Below, one piece after another: positions 47,383 through 58,096 of a DNA stretch of 64,000 nucleotides. The translations under genes and the position numbers were made by a program. The notes below the pieces were generated by a model that made no database searches, was not told the DNA's origin, and saw only the letters and a program-made list of their open reading frames with translations. Positions within the stretch are counted from its first letter, which is position 1, and each line of letters opens with the position of its first letter. The stretch comes from Cotesia glomerata (taxonomy: Eukaryota; Arthropoda; Insecta; Hymenoptera; Braconidae). Where the stretch lies: contig NC_058163.1 in NCBI RefSeq assembly GCF_020080835.1, positions 22,471,904 to 22,535,903 on the forward strand, written 5' to 3'.

Positions 47383-48776
47383 CTAGTAACCTTGCAGTCA
47401 CTATGTGACTGCCGTGACTTATGAACTATGAATAAATAAAATTTTGCTTTATTAATTAATTACTTTTGTTAAATTGCATTCTTTCTTAAATATTGACGTT
47501 TTTAAAGATATAAGCTCATCCCGATGTTACACTCATCAAGAGCTTTCATTTGAGTACCCACATGCATTTTTATATATTTTTCATACATACATATATATAA
47601 TATATATAAATATATGAAAAAATGATGTGGGTACTTAAACGAAAGGTCTCGATGAGTGTAATGTCGGAGTGAGCTTATATCTTCAAAAGTGTCAATAGTT
47701 CACAGGATATTTGTTAAAATGCCCTGTACTTTCTTTACTATTAAAGTTTTTAAACCCTAGTAGAAATAATCGAGTTTTCACTGGATATAAACCAGTAACT
47801 GGCCAGTGATATCAGTAAAAACTTGAAATCGCGCCACCTACAACTAAGTCATAAACATTGGTTACACCGACAGTGTATCTTTAATAGTGTGTGTATGTTT
47901 GTTTATTTTTTGTTAACCTGTACGCATCATTATTGTAATTATTATTATTAAAAAAACAGTATAAATCAATCAAACTTGGTGTTTATTAACGTGTAAATAA
48001 TTTCCAGTATATATTTCAAAATGGATGCAGTGAAAAAAAAATGCCACAATATATAAATTGCGACTGTGGGTATTAAAACAAATCTCCAATTCAAAATAAT
48101 TATTTTCTTATTCTATTGTTAGATTTATTATTAGTCTATCAGTCTAATGATGTTATCTATTTTATAATGTACACATAAATGAAACTTTTTATATCATATC
48201 GTTTATTAAACATTATTTTGAATTTATTTGACAATTTTAATAACGCCTAATAACCTCAGAATTCGAAACTGACAGTTTCACTAAAGCCGCCATAATGTTT
48301 TGTTAGATCTCTAGTAAAACTGGCCAGTTACTGGCTAAAAACTTGATTTCATTTCTACTAGGAAGATATAAACTCATTTCGATGTTACACTCATCAAGAG
48401 CTTTCATTTGAGTACCTACATCAATTTTGATATATTTTTCATATATACTTATATATAAATATATGAAAAATTGATGTGGGTACTCAAATGAAAGGTCTCG
48501 ATGAGTGTAACATCAGAATGAGCTTATATCTTTAAAAATATCAATAGTTCACAAGATATAAGGTAATTTCTTAATTATGTATCTAGAGATAGAGAATTTT
48601 AGAATACAGCCTAAATATTTATCATAATAAATTTACTATCGGTGAGAAAGATATGAAACCTTGAAAAGGCACAAATTCAAATCAAACCTTTGCAATGACA
48701 CTAAATTTCACTTCACCGATTTTATTATATGACTATCTTGGACACAAAATTTTTCTTATTCTCTTAATAATATAGA
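47383..48776 (-). mobile_element. Helitron family E copy 5 with a nested element
   Basis: Both termini are intact: 5' TCTATATTATTAAGAG (minus strand, from 48776) and 3' CTAG (47383-47386) with a perfect hairpin gcagtcac-tat-gtgactgc (47394-47412), flanked by A and T. Palindromic units lie at about 47505-47690 and 48362-48530. The junction between them is split by the 607-bp element at 47756-48362. No helicase frame. Confidence 0.92.
47756..48362. mobile_element. 607-bp inverted-repeat element nested in a Helitron
   Basis: Left end CCTAGTAGAAATAATCGAG, right end on the opposite strand CCTAGTAGAAATGAAATCAAG, both continuing to ccagtaactggccagt: arms of about 50 bp with a few indels. It interrupts the family phrase tttttaaagatataa, leaving 'tttttaaac' on the left and 'aagatataa' on the right. 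A 2-bp AA duplication fits best. No transposase. Confidence 0.8.
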
Positions 48777-50185
48777 TAAATTATGAAAAAAAAATTTTTT
48801 AATTTCTCGATTTGAAATTATTTCATTTGTTATAAAAATTTTAAAAAATTGACAGATGTTAAAAATTTTAATAAAATTCAGAGTATATAATTTTATAATT
48901 AAAAATAGTCTACAATATTTAAATGAATAAATTAAAAAGCGACATTATAAAAAATAAATTTCTCTATTATAATATGTAAATAAGAGATCAGCCGAAAATG
49001 ATGAAGCACCTGGTGAAAGTTATTCCCTTAATGAACAGAAATAATTTTAATATTCCGTGTGACACTCGTTGTATTGATCATGAATCCCGATAAGACCATA
49101 TGCAACTTACGCCACATGTCGTCCCAGAATCAATATAAAATAAAATAAATTAGACGTTACCAGAACAAGGTAAGCTTCACGCCAACAGCCTGATAATTGG
49201 GCCCGAATAAATTAAACAAGAAAACAACCGATATGACATAAATTAAAAAGTATCATTTTAGTGGTTTCCAAAATCCAGCCGGAGAGAGTAGAGGCATAGT
49301 ATAGTGCTAAGAGAGGTTTAGAGTCTGGTGTGTTATCGATAGCGGTTAGTGGTGTGTAAACTCAGCGAGGTTATCTTGTAAGGTTTGTGTGTGTGGATTA
49401 AATGGCGAAAGGGTAGAATAAATCTCACACGTGGATCCCGAGTGGTACCAGTAGATCAAGATTTGGACAGCGCTAAAGAAGGTATATTAGGCAGAGCGAA
49501 TGGAGCAGAGCTGGACAGAAATGAGCCTCTAACCCAGAGAGGGTTTAAATAAAATAAACCAAGAGTTAAAAATATTCCGGGACTGTTTGGTGTCGCTGCA
49601 AAGTTTGGTTTTGCGGTATCCAGCCAACGAGGGAGCTGATTTATGGCGGCCATTCATTCTAATCGTCCTGGATCTTACATCCTCCCTGTCTACGGGGGCT
49701 GCACTTCTTTAAGATACCAGCCGGGACCGTGGCTAATTGACTATAAAAAGTTGGATATTTGGTCGCACCCATAAACCATTTAATTAACAACTTTTCGGAG
49801 CTCGTGGAGAATCTTGTCGCAAGCTCCAAAGCCAAATGACTATAAATCTAAACCTGATCAACAATGCCCCAGAACTATCCGCTTCGAGACTTTTTCACTT
49901 TCTTCATTCATAACTTTCGGGGATTGTCACAATTCGTGTTTGCAAACATCTCGGACAATTGTTGAAGAGTCAATTCTATTTTTGATATTTATTGAGCTTA
50001 ATCCTTCATTTCTTCTTTTCAGGAGAGTAATTTTTCTTTTTTTTTTTTTGTTATTTCTGGTTATTTAATAAGAGTTTTTGTGCACAGAAGAAAAAATTTA
50101 CTTGAATCAAGTCTCTAATTTTGAAGAACTTAATTTTTTTCATTCAGATAAAAAAATTGTTAAACTAAGAAATTTTTTTTCATTT
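48777..50185. other. Unique block, no recognised gene
   Basis: 48990-49980 is single-copy and less AT-rich. A minus-strand frame at 49456-49653 and a plus frame at 49814-50068 show no recognisable domain. 50080-50185 has 'cttgaatcaag' text and CACAG, akin to MITE A ends. Confidence 0.35.
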
Positions 50186-50731
50186 CACAGAAAAAAGTAA
50201 ACTGTAATATTCACTCGGATTCCGGTTAATTTTTATAGTTTCAAACAGTAAAGCGGACATCGGGGTGGCAAAAATATAAATATTACAGAACTTAATGTAG
50301 AAAGTATAAAAGCCACAATTTATAATTTAATATCCAAAATAAGTGATTAGTAGCTGTCGCTATAGTGAATAACGAATCTTTCATCTTAAAAAATTACAGT
50401 TTCAAAGAGTAAAAATTGCCATTTCAATATGTAGTCCATATTATGAGGAGAAGGGGAACTCAGATGAAAGAGAAGGGGGTCTCACTCTGGGAGAATTTAA
50501 CATTTGAAACAGTAAAAGTTATACTTTTAAAATATACATTTTACCAGTCCAAGCAAGTCAATAATTACAGTTTGATTTTTAGCGTTGCGTTTAAAATTTA
50601 CCATTTTACTTTGTAAATATTGACGTTGCTTGTATTAGAAATTTACTAACTTTATTTTATACTTTTTACATATCATAAGATCATTTTTTAGGTACGAAAA
50701 AATATCAAACTCTGAATTCTTAATTATTATA
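50186..50731. mobile_element. MITE family D copy 3, truncated
   Basis: Begins CACAGAAAAAAGTAAACTGT (family consensus CACGG) and stays colinear with copies 1, 2 and 4 up to 'cttaattattatac', where it passes directly into Helitron sequence. About 215 bp of its right part is missing. Confidence 0.85.
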
Positions 50732-51412
50732 CTCAAACGAAAGATCTAGATGAGTGTAACATCAGGACGAGCTTATATCTTTAAAAAAGTCAATTAGCAA
50801 AGAAAGTACAGGGAATTTTAACAAATATCTTGTCAACTATTGACATTTTTAACGATGTAAGCTTATGCTGATATTACTCTCATCGAGACCTTTCATTTGA
50901 GTACCCACATCAATTTTTCATATATTTTATATATTTATATATATGGATATATGAAAAATATATCAAAATGCATGTGGGTACTCAAATGAAAGCTCTTGAT
51001 GAGTGTAACATCAGGATGAGCTTATATCTTTAAAAACGTTAATAGCTAAGAAAGTACAGGGAATTTTAACAAGTATCTTGTGAACTATTGACATTTTTAA
51101 AGATATAAGCTCATCCCAATGTTACACTCATCGAGACCTTTCATTTGAGTACCCACATCAATTTTTCATATATTTTATATATTTATATATATGTATATAT
51201 GAAAAATATATCAAAATGCATGTGGGTACTCAAATGAAAGCTCTTGATGAGTGTAACATCGGGATGAGCTTATATCTTTAAAAATATAAATAATTAAGAA
51301 ATAACTGTATCTGGTCAGCTACTGACATTTTTAAAGATATAAGCTCATCCCGACATTACACTCATCGAGACCTTTCATTTGAGTACCCACATCAGTTTTT
51401 CATATATTTATA

Positions 51413-51483
<71 letters not shown>

Positions 51484-51685
51484 GTCAAAATATGTAAAAT
51501 GCATGTGGGTACTCAAATGAAAGGTCTCGACAGGTGTAATGTCGGGGTGAGCTTATATCTTTAAAAATGTCAATAGTTGAGAAAGTACGGTGCAATTTAA
51601 CAAAAGTCATTATTTAATAAAGCAAAATTTTATTTATTTATAGTTACACGTCACGGCAGTCACATAGTGACTGCAAGGTTGCTAG
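50732..51685 (+). mobile_element. Helitron family E copy 6, 5'-truncated
   Basis: Begins inside a palindromic unit at the junction with MITE D copy 3. It has four units in tandem, the last with an AT tip of about 58 bp (51419-51477). The 3' end is canonical: hairpin gcagtcac-ata-gtgactgc (51656-51674), aaggttg, CTAG (51682-51685), then T. The joint suggests a deletion that removed the D right end and the Helitron 5' end together. Confidence 0.92.
51419..51477. repeat. AT tract at a Helitron palindrome tip
   Basis: About 29 AT units at the hairpin tip of the last unit of Helitron copy 6, the same position as the expanded tract in copy 3. Confidence 0.95.
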
Positions 51686-52902
51686 TAAATAATTATATTC
51701 AATAAAAAAATTTGTAATTAAAATTTTTTTAAAAATAGATATTTTTATAGAAAAAATTTTTAAATAAATTACCGTCCACAAAAAAATACCATAATTGACT
51801 CGCCTAAACAAACAAAATATTTCCTGTGATAAACCCCGTATTTTCTAACAGTACCAGCGGGTTAATTCGGTATTTAATACCGACAGGTCGCGCGCTAAAC
51901 AACGTTTATTACAATCAACGTTGACGTTTGAGAAAGTTGGAATGTTTTGTAATGAACAATAACCGGTGACACATGTATTCTCGTTGACTCTTATGTCGAA
52001 TCATAAATATTACTATCAACTTACGTTGTATTTAACGTCTTCTATCTCAATCTTCATTTACTCGTGTACCGTTCAGAATTATTATTTCTTATTCTTATAT
52101 ATTAATATTGGTATAGCCTCCGTATTATACTCTCTATTATATCATGGACCGCAAATGGATAGCATACACTGTCAAATGATTCTCTACAGTTCACTCACGA
52201 CTTACAGCTTATAGTTTCATCTTTATAACCCCCGAACAAAAAAAAACACAACATACAACAGACTGTTTAGTTTGTTGGTCTTGTATACACCAGAAGTCAC
52301 GGTGATTTCATAACTATATTTATGTTCCTCGGTGTCAGGTCATACCTTATTGCCTTTATATCCATCATCTCCTTTTACTTGCACCAAGTACTTTTATTTA
52401 TTTATTTATTTACTTGCACATTAATAAATACTGTACTTTCTTTGTGTGTTATCAGGTGTGCTCCTAATTGTGAGATAAAAATTCCGTGTTTTCCGGACAT
52501 TTATTACGCTAGATAGACCCTTGTATTGATATTTCCTAAAAATTTTTATTCCTAGTATAAAAATAAATAAAAATAATTCGTTCAATAGTCAATAAATCCA
52601 TTTATTTAATTATTGTTCTATTAACTTTTGGCTTTAATAAAACAGCCAAATATTCTGTGATTTAGATATTTGTATAAATTTTAAATCAAAATACTGACTG
52701 AAATATTGAAGATTTGAAAAAATGATGAGACCTTTTTAATGGGATATTTAAAATTTTCTACAAAAAAGTTTTTTATCAATTTTATCATATCTCCTATTGT
52801 TGAGTCAAAATAGTGATTCAAAATTTTCTTCATGAAAAATAAGCAAGTACATAATTCAAATATAATATGTATTGATACATATAATACATATAATAATAGG
52901 TA
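51686..52902. other. Unique block ending in dispersed repeat K
   Basis: 51780-52520 is single-copy with no gene recognised (two hydrophobic plus-strand frames, 51966-52214 and 52322-52516, have no known domain). 52690-52870 is a K block in the minus sense, with 'aaatgatgagacctttt'. Confidence 0.4.
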
Positions 52903-53172
52903 CACTGATAGAAGGATTTATTTGTACAAAAAAATATTTGTTAATAGTTAATAAATCATTTATTAGAGACTACTTTTTAGTATTAAAAAATATTTCTTAG
53001 TATTTAAAATGATTTGTTTGTATTTAATAAATCTGACATTTATTTATTAAATATTAATAAATCTTTTTAATTGCTAAGAAATATTTGTTAAGGACTAAAA
53101 AGTGGTCTCTAATAAATGATTTGTTAAATATTAATAAATATTTTTAACTATAAACAAATCCTTCTATCAGTG
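52903..53172. mobile_element. MITE family C copy 3
   Basis: 270 bp; CACTGATAGAAGGATTTATT at the left and the mirrored CACTGATAGAAGGATTTG at the right. TA on both sides (52901-52902 and 53173-53174). Interior colinear with copies 1 and 2. Confidence 0.88.
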
Positions 53173-53174
53173 TA

Positions 53175-53367
53175 GAAATTTGGATTTAAAATTTTGAGTT
53201 AAATATTGAAAACATGAAAAAATGATATGAAATCTTTTTAAGGTAGTCGGGTCATGCGAGAAAAATTTCAAGAAACCTTCCAAATTTATAATATAAGTAA
53301 TTAAATGCATAATGCACGTGCTGTTAAAATTTGGAGACGATTTACCACTTCTAACCAAAAATAATTG
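53175..53367 (+). repeat. Repeat K2 copy 1
   Basis: Carries ggtagtcgggtcatgcgag and 'attaaatgcataatgcacgtgctgttaaaattt'-type text. The same text occurs, inverted, at 57430-57535 plus 58097-58200, where a retroposon splits it. Noncoding. Confidence 0.75.
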
Positions 53368-53722
53368 CACACAGAAAGAAAAATTTCTTGACTGGAGAAC
53401 AAAATTCTTGGTTCAAGAAAATTTTCGGGTGCCTGAAGGAAGATTGAAGTTGTGTTGGCCGAAGTAAAAATTTTTCTTGAAATTCTATTCTTGGTAGAAG
53501 TAATTTTTTCTTAATTCAAATTATCATAAATACTTGATACAATAAATTTTTATATTTGATCAAGATTTTTAGATACTTTAGGGAAGTAGCGCCACCTACT
53601 TCAGCTGAAAAAAAAATTATCACCTTGAGAAAATTTTTCTGTTGAATATTTGATACCCATTTTATATTATTTTAGCGTGAAATTATACATATTGAATGAA
53701 AAAAAATGATGAAATATTATTT

Positions 53723-53940
53723 TCTCCCCTCCGGGCGGAAAGCGTCAATTTTCCTCCCGCTGCGCTATACGAAAATGCCGCTTTCCGCCTCCGTCGAGGA
53801 GAAAAATAGTATTCTTACCACGGGCAAGAAATAAGAAAGCCTCAGATCACATGTTTGTCGACCTCAGCTTCGCCTCGGTCAACAATTACATGTCATCTGA
53901 GACATTTCTTATTTTCCTGCCCTAGGTAAGAAATATACTA
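53723..53940 (+). mobile_element. Double-hairpin element B copy 1
   Basis: 218 bp from TCTCCCCTCC to ATACTA, with TT on both sides; the uninterrupted MITE A text attatttgatcttccc proves the insertion and a 2-bp TT duplication. Hairpin 1 (53723-53808) pairs ggcggaaagcg with cgctttccgcc. Hairpin 2 (about 53809-53940) has long arms, from 'atagtat' through cagatcacatgt, around the tip tcagcttcgcctcgg. It is much GC-richer than anything around it. No reading frame is conserved. Orientation defined as hairpin 1 first. Confidence 0.85.
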
Positions 53941-54279
53941 TTGATCTTCCCATTTGACATGTTAATTAATAAAAATATTAATGAAAATTTACTTCTATCT
54001 TTATATTTAATTTTTTGGAGCAAGAGAGAAACTTTCTCAAGACAAGAAAATTTACTTCTATCAAGAACTAAATTTTTTGGAGCAAGAAGCTGAATTTTCT
54101 CAAAACAACAAGATTTTCTTGACTTAAATAAATTTTCTTGGATCAAGATGCGTATTTCTTAAAGCAAGAGAATTAATTTTGTTGGAATAAGTGAAATTTC
54201 TTGTCAAAAAAAAATTTTTTTTACACAAGAAAATAATTAGGAAGAAAAATATTTACTTTGCTCAAGTGAACCTTTTTTT

Positions 54280-54495
54280 TGCCCTCTGGGCGGAAAGTGG
54301 CAACTTTGGTCTCACTGCGCTAAACAAAGTTGCCGCTTTCCTCCTTCCTCGGACAAAAAAATATTATACAGCCCTTGGAAAGTAAAAAAGAAAACCTCAG
54401 ATCACATGTTTGTTGACCTCGGCTTCGCCTCGGCCAACAATTATATGTGATCTGAGGCTTTTCTTATTTTCCTTCCCAAGGGGTGTAATATACTA
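54280..54495 (+). mobile_element. Double-hairpin element B copy 2
   Basis: 216 bp, T-GCCCTCTGGG to ATACTA, flanked by TT. Hairpin 1 pairs ggcggaaagtggcaacttt with caaagttgccgctttcc; one pair is a G.T wobble. Hairpin 2 pairs cagatcacatgt with acatgtgatctg-like arms around tcggcttcgcctcgg. It lies 339 bp from copy 1, in the same MITE. Confidence 0.85.
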
Positions 54496-54502
54496 TTCTG
54501 TG

Positions 54503-55725
54503 CATTTAGTCATAATTTTGATTCAAAAATTTCTTCATGAAAAATAAATAAGTATCATGATTTAGTATGTCAAAAGTCTAGCTCAAATATCAAAGATACG
54601 AAAAAATGATAAAAAATCATTTCTCTAGAAAATTAAATTCTATACAAAAAAGATCCTTATCAATTTTATCACACCTCTTACCGTTTGGTCAGAATATCAA
54701 TCCAAAAATTTCTTCGCAATTATTCAAAAGAAATAAACAAAGTTTATGGAAGTCTCGTCCAGTACCTGGTTATCACTCATTACTCATTAGTAATTAGCAA
54801 TTGTGATTAGTTATTGTTACAGAAGTACATTATTTATATTAGTATATATTAAATACTTAACACACAGCTGGGTAGAGGAAGCCTGGAGCATGTCGGTGCC
54901 CTGAGTACCTAAATCAAATGTCATCGTGGAGTTTAATTATGAGAGCGCTCCTACAGAGTTACCTGGACGGTGACCCGCTGGGCCTTCGGGTGGTCCACCT
55001 TTACCTCAGATACTTGACCAGAGAAACAGATAAACAGGCTAGCTATCCATAATCCATTCGGATTAAGTAGCCTTTGCTGGATGTTAAATTATCGTAGACA
55101 GAGTCCATCTGCAGCGCAATAAATATCCCCAGCAACAACGGCATATTAGTTATTAGTTATTAGATATCAGTATCAGTATCAGTATCAGCATTAGTGATTC
55201 ATCAGCGTACCGCTAGCGCTAAATCGTTAAAATACAACCATTCGGTAACAGGCAATAATATTCAGTAATCTTATTTAAAGATAAAAAGTAACGGGAATTA
55301 GTAAATAATGGGATGAGTTTGCACCGGTGGACAGCCGGCACGCGAGGTCAAGCGTCCGTAATACCCCAGTAGTTACCAGGGAGGGTGAGGCCAAAGTCTA
55401 TTTAATTAATTAAAAGTGCATTAACGGGTCCCCGCTGTCTAGAGCTCTCCAGCACATACATTTATATTTATATGTGTCAGGAGATATATATCTATCTCCT
55501 GATTAAAAAAACTATCGCTACGGGCAATAAAGACTCCGTTTTTACCTGAATTATGACAGTCATCTATTTTATGATATTGACTTTTCGGTTCGAGATCGTA
55601 ATGCCTAACTCCTACCAATTGCTATCGATTTACGGTCTTTAGCCTTGATAAAATTTTCTTTTGATACCAAGGCAAGAAATTTATATTAATTATACTACAT
55701 AAACCTATTTTTGATCATTTCATTT
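54503..55725. other. K fragments then unique block
   Basis: 54520-54710 has K blocks ('gatacgaaaaaatgat', 'aaaagatccttatcaatttt'). 54830-55640 is single-copy and relatively GC-rich, with no gene recognised. It includes a 'cagtat' tract near 55165-55190. Confidence 0.4.
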
Positions 55726-55943
55726 TCTCACCTCCGGGCGGAAAGCGTCAACTTTCGTCCCGCTGCGCTAAACGACAATGCCGCTTTCCGCCTCCGTTGA
55801 GGAGAAAAATAGTATACACACCACGGGCAATAAATAAGAAAGCCTCAGATCACATGTTTATTGACCTCGGCTTCGCCTCGGACAACAATTACATGTGATC
55901 TGAGACATTTCTTATTTTACTGCCCTAGATGTGTAATATACTA
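55726..55943 (+). mobile_element. Double-hairpin element B copy 3
   Basis: 218 bp, TCTCACCTCCGG to ATACTA, TT on both sides, inserted in unique sequence. Hairpin 1 is close to copy 1 (ggcggaaagcg / cgctttccgcc). The hairpin 2 arms atcacatgt / acatgtgat are perfect. Confidence 0.85.
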
Positions 55944-56611
55944 TTTTTATTTTTTAACTTTTGGTACATTACATAAATTTATTTATAATTTATTAGGATA
56001 AGTAGTCAAGATATTATGTTTGGAAAATGATTTTTTTTACTGTTAATAATTTATTTTGACCAAACGGTAAGAGCTAAATTGATAATAAAATTTACTTAGA
56101 TCTTTTTGGGAGAGAATTGGATTTTCTATCGAAAAGGTCTCAACATTTTTTTGTATTTCTGATATTTGAGCCAGACATTTGAATTCAAATTTTGACATAG
56201 TAAATCATTATACATATTTATTTTTCATGAAGAAATTTTTGAATCAATATTTTGATTAAATGGTAAGAGATATGATAAAATTGATAAGGACCATTTTTTT
56301 TAGAGAATTTAATTTTCTGTTAAGGTAGTTCTTTTCCAACCTATAGTTTATGCTACTGTTGTCTTTTTAATTCGCTAGTGTCGCCTCTCTTACGGGCTAT
56401 TGCTCACTTACTTCCACGTATGACTTTATTTCTTTACTTCACTAGTTTATCAATGATTTTTCAAAAACTATGGGGTAGAGAATTCTAAAATTTTTTAGGG
56501 TAATTATACATGTATTAATCTAAATAATATTAGTTTTTTGTGAAATTCTTAAAATTTCTTCAATACAAAAATAATAAAACTTCGCGGTTTTCTCTCTCTT
56601 TTCCCTTACCA
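55944..56611. other. K fragments and unique spacer
   Basis: 56030-56330 carries K blocks. 56334 onward begins ttaaggtagttcttttcc, similar to the TTAAGGTAGT text of element Q and K2, and may be another TTAA-type end. No gene. Confidence 0.4.
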
Positions 56612-57414
56612 CACGGAAAAAAGTAAATTGTAATATTCACTCGGATTCCGGTTAATTTTTATAGTTTCAAACAGTAAAGCGGATATCGGGGTGGCAAAAA
56701 TATAAATATTATAGAACTTAATGTAGAAAGTATAAAAGCCACAATTTATAATTTAATATCCAAAATAAGTGATTAGTAGCTGTCACTATAGTAAATAATG
56801 ACTCTTTCATCTTAAAAAATTACAGTTTCAAACAGTAAAAATTGCCATTTCAATATATAGTCCATGATATGAGGAGAAGGGGAACTGAGATGAAAGAGAA
56901 GGGGGTCTCACTCTGAGAGAATTTAACATTTGAAACAGTAAAAGTTATACTTTTCAAAAGTTATATTTTAAAAGTTATACTTTTAAAATATACTTTTAAA
57001 ATATACATTTTACCAGTCCAAGCAAGTCAATAATTACAGTTTGATTTTTAGCGTTGCGTTTAAAATTTACCATTTTACTTTGTAAATATTGACGTTGCTT
57101 GTATTAGAAATTTACTAACATTATTTTATACTTTTTACATATCATAAGATCATTTTTTAAGTGCGAAATGATAAATATCAAAGTCTGAATTCTTAATTAT
57201 TATACTTTAACATTTTAGACATTTACCTAGCGAATATTACTGTTTGAAATAGTATTTTCTTCCATGTAAAGAGTAAATTGTAATGTTTAAATGGTAAATA
57301 TTATAAAGTGAATAGTAAAATTACGATTTTACTGTTTGAAATGGTAATTTTTAGCAGTTGATCATTACTTATTATAAATCGACTGTTATTTATTACAGTT
57401 TACTTTCTTCCGTG
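56612..57414. mobile_element. MITE family D copy 4 with internal expansion
   Basis: CACGGAAAAAAGTAAATTGT at the left, CACGGAAGAAAGTAAACTGT at the right on the opposite strand; 803 bp. It is longer than its sisters because a short 'agttatacttttaaaatata' block is repeated at about 56941-57005. Flanked by CA on both sides instead of TA. Confidence 0.88.
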
Positions 57415-57429
57415 CACCTGTGTAAAAAT

Positions 57430-57522
57430 GTCATTTTCAATTGCAATTATCTTTGGTTAAAAGTGGGAAAAATCATCTCTAAATTTTAACAGCATGTGCA
57501 TTATGCATTTAATTACTTATAT
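57430..57522 (-). repeat. Repeat K2 copy 2, split by a retroposon (left part)
   Basis: Inverted relative to 53175-53367 (agcatgtgcattatgcattt). It continues at 58097-58200 beyond the retroposon. Together with copy 1 it makes a large inverted repeat with about 4 kb between the arms. Confidence 0.75.
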
Positions 57523-58096
57523 TATAAATTTGAAAAGTATAGAGGTTGGCAATGGCCTGGTCGGCTCGTCGCTCGCTTTTCGAAAGAGTGGGACCCGGGT
57601 TCGATCCCAGCACGCACCAATATTTTTCAATGATTATAATTAAAAAATATGTGCATTACGTTACGTTGCCAGCCTCTGGAAGTGGCAGAGATAGCCGGGC
57701 GGCACACGTCTGACTTTGGCGATCACACATTTTAAGCAACAACTTGAATGAGTGACCACTCTAGTCAGCGTTGGCTAGCGCGAGAAATCTCTGCACACTA
57801 GGAGAGGGGCCTAATGCTCCAGCGGTCGATAAAGAAGAGTTTCTTATCAATCACTGTAGACTTAACCCAGCTCCGACTGTACTAACATGGGTTTTCTCTG
57901 TGGTTTTCCCATGTTACTGTTCCAATAGCCGAGTGGTGAGGATCAGGGCAAATGCGGTACAGAAGGCACAAGTCGGTCCACAGCCGCAATGATAAGGCAG
58001 AGTTAACTAAGCAGAATAATAAGGCTTAGGGTGAAAAGGGCGTTATTACGCCTCTACATTAGAAATCCGTATATAAATAATAATATAAATTTGAAA
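57523..58096 (+). mobile_element. tRNA-headed retroposon (SINE-like) with 13-bp target duplications
   Basis: TATAAATTTGAAA occurs at 57523-57535 and 58084-58096, and the interrupted repeat K2 gives the empty site. The body (57536-58083) starts with a pol III-type head: A box tggcctggtcgg (57553-57564), B box ggttcgatccc (57598-57608), then gcacgcacca. A middle domain of about 350 bp of unknown origin follows. The 3' part has the hairpin ggcgt-tatt-acgcc (58039-58052) and an 'ataaataataa' tail. The 73-codon frame at 57771-57992 is not recognisable. The structure fits a SINE mobilised by a LINE that reads a 3' stem-loop. Which LINE is unknown; the one at 3314 has a different 3' hairpin. Confidence 0.75.
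57553..57608 (+). promoter_or_regulatory. Internal pol III promoter (A and B boxes)
   Basis: tggcctggtcgg and ggttcgatccc, 45 nt apart start to start, fit the A and B boxes of tRNA-type promoters (consensus TRGYNNANNNG and GGTTCGANNCC). The A box is a weaker match. Activity is inferred only. Confidence 0.55.

Larger units (their letters stand above)
53370..54502 (-). mobile_element. MITE family A copy 8, hosting two double-hairpin elements
   Basis: CACAGAAAGAAAAATTTCTT at 53370; the terminal CTGTG lies at 54498-54502, flanked by CA on both sides. It is split at 53723-53940 and again at 54280-54495 by family B elements. With these removed it is colinear with copy 6. The second insertion is in the T-run a few bases from the end of the MITE. 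Confidence 0.88.

Noticed and set aside
57771..57992. 73-codon ORF inside the SINE-like element as a gene
   Set aside because: It lies within a pol III-type retroposon with clear target duplications, and shows no known domain.
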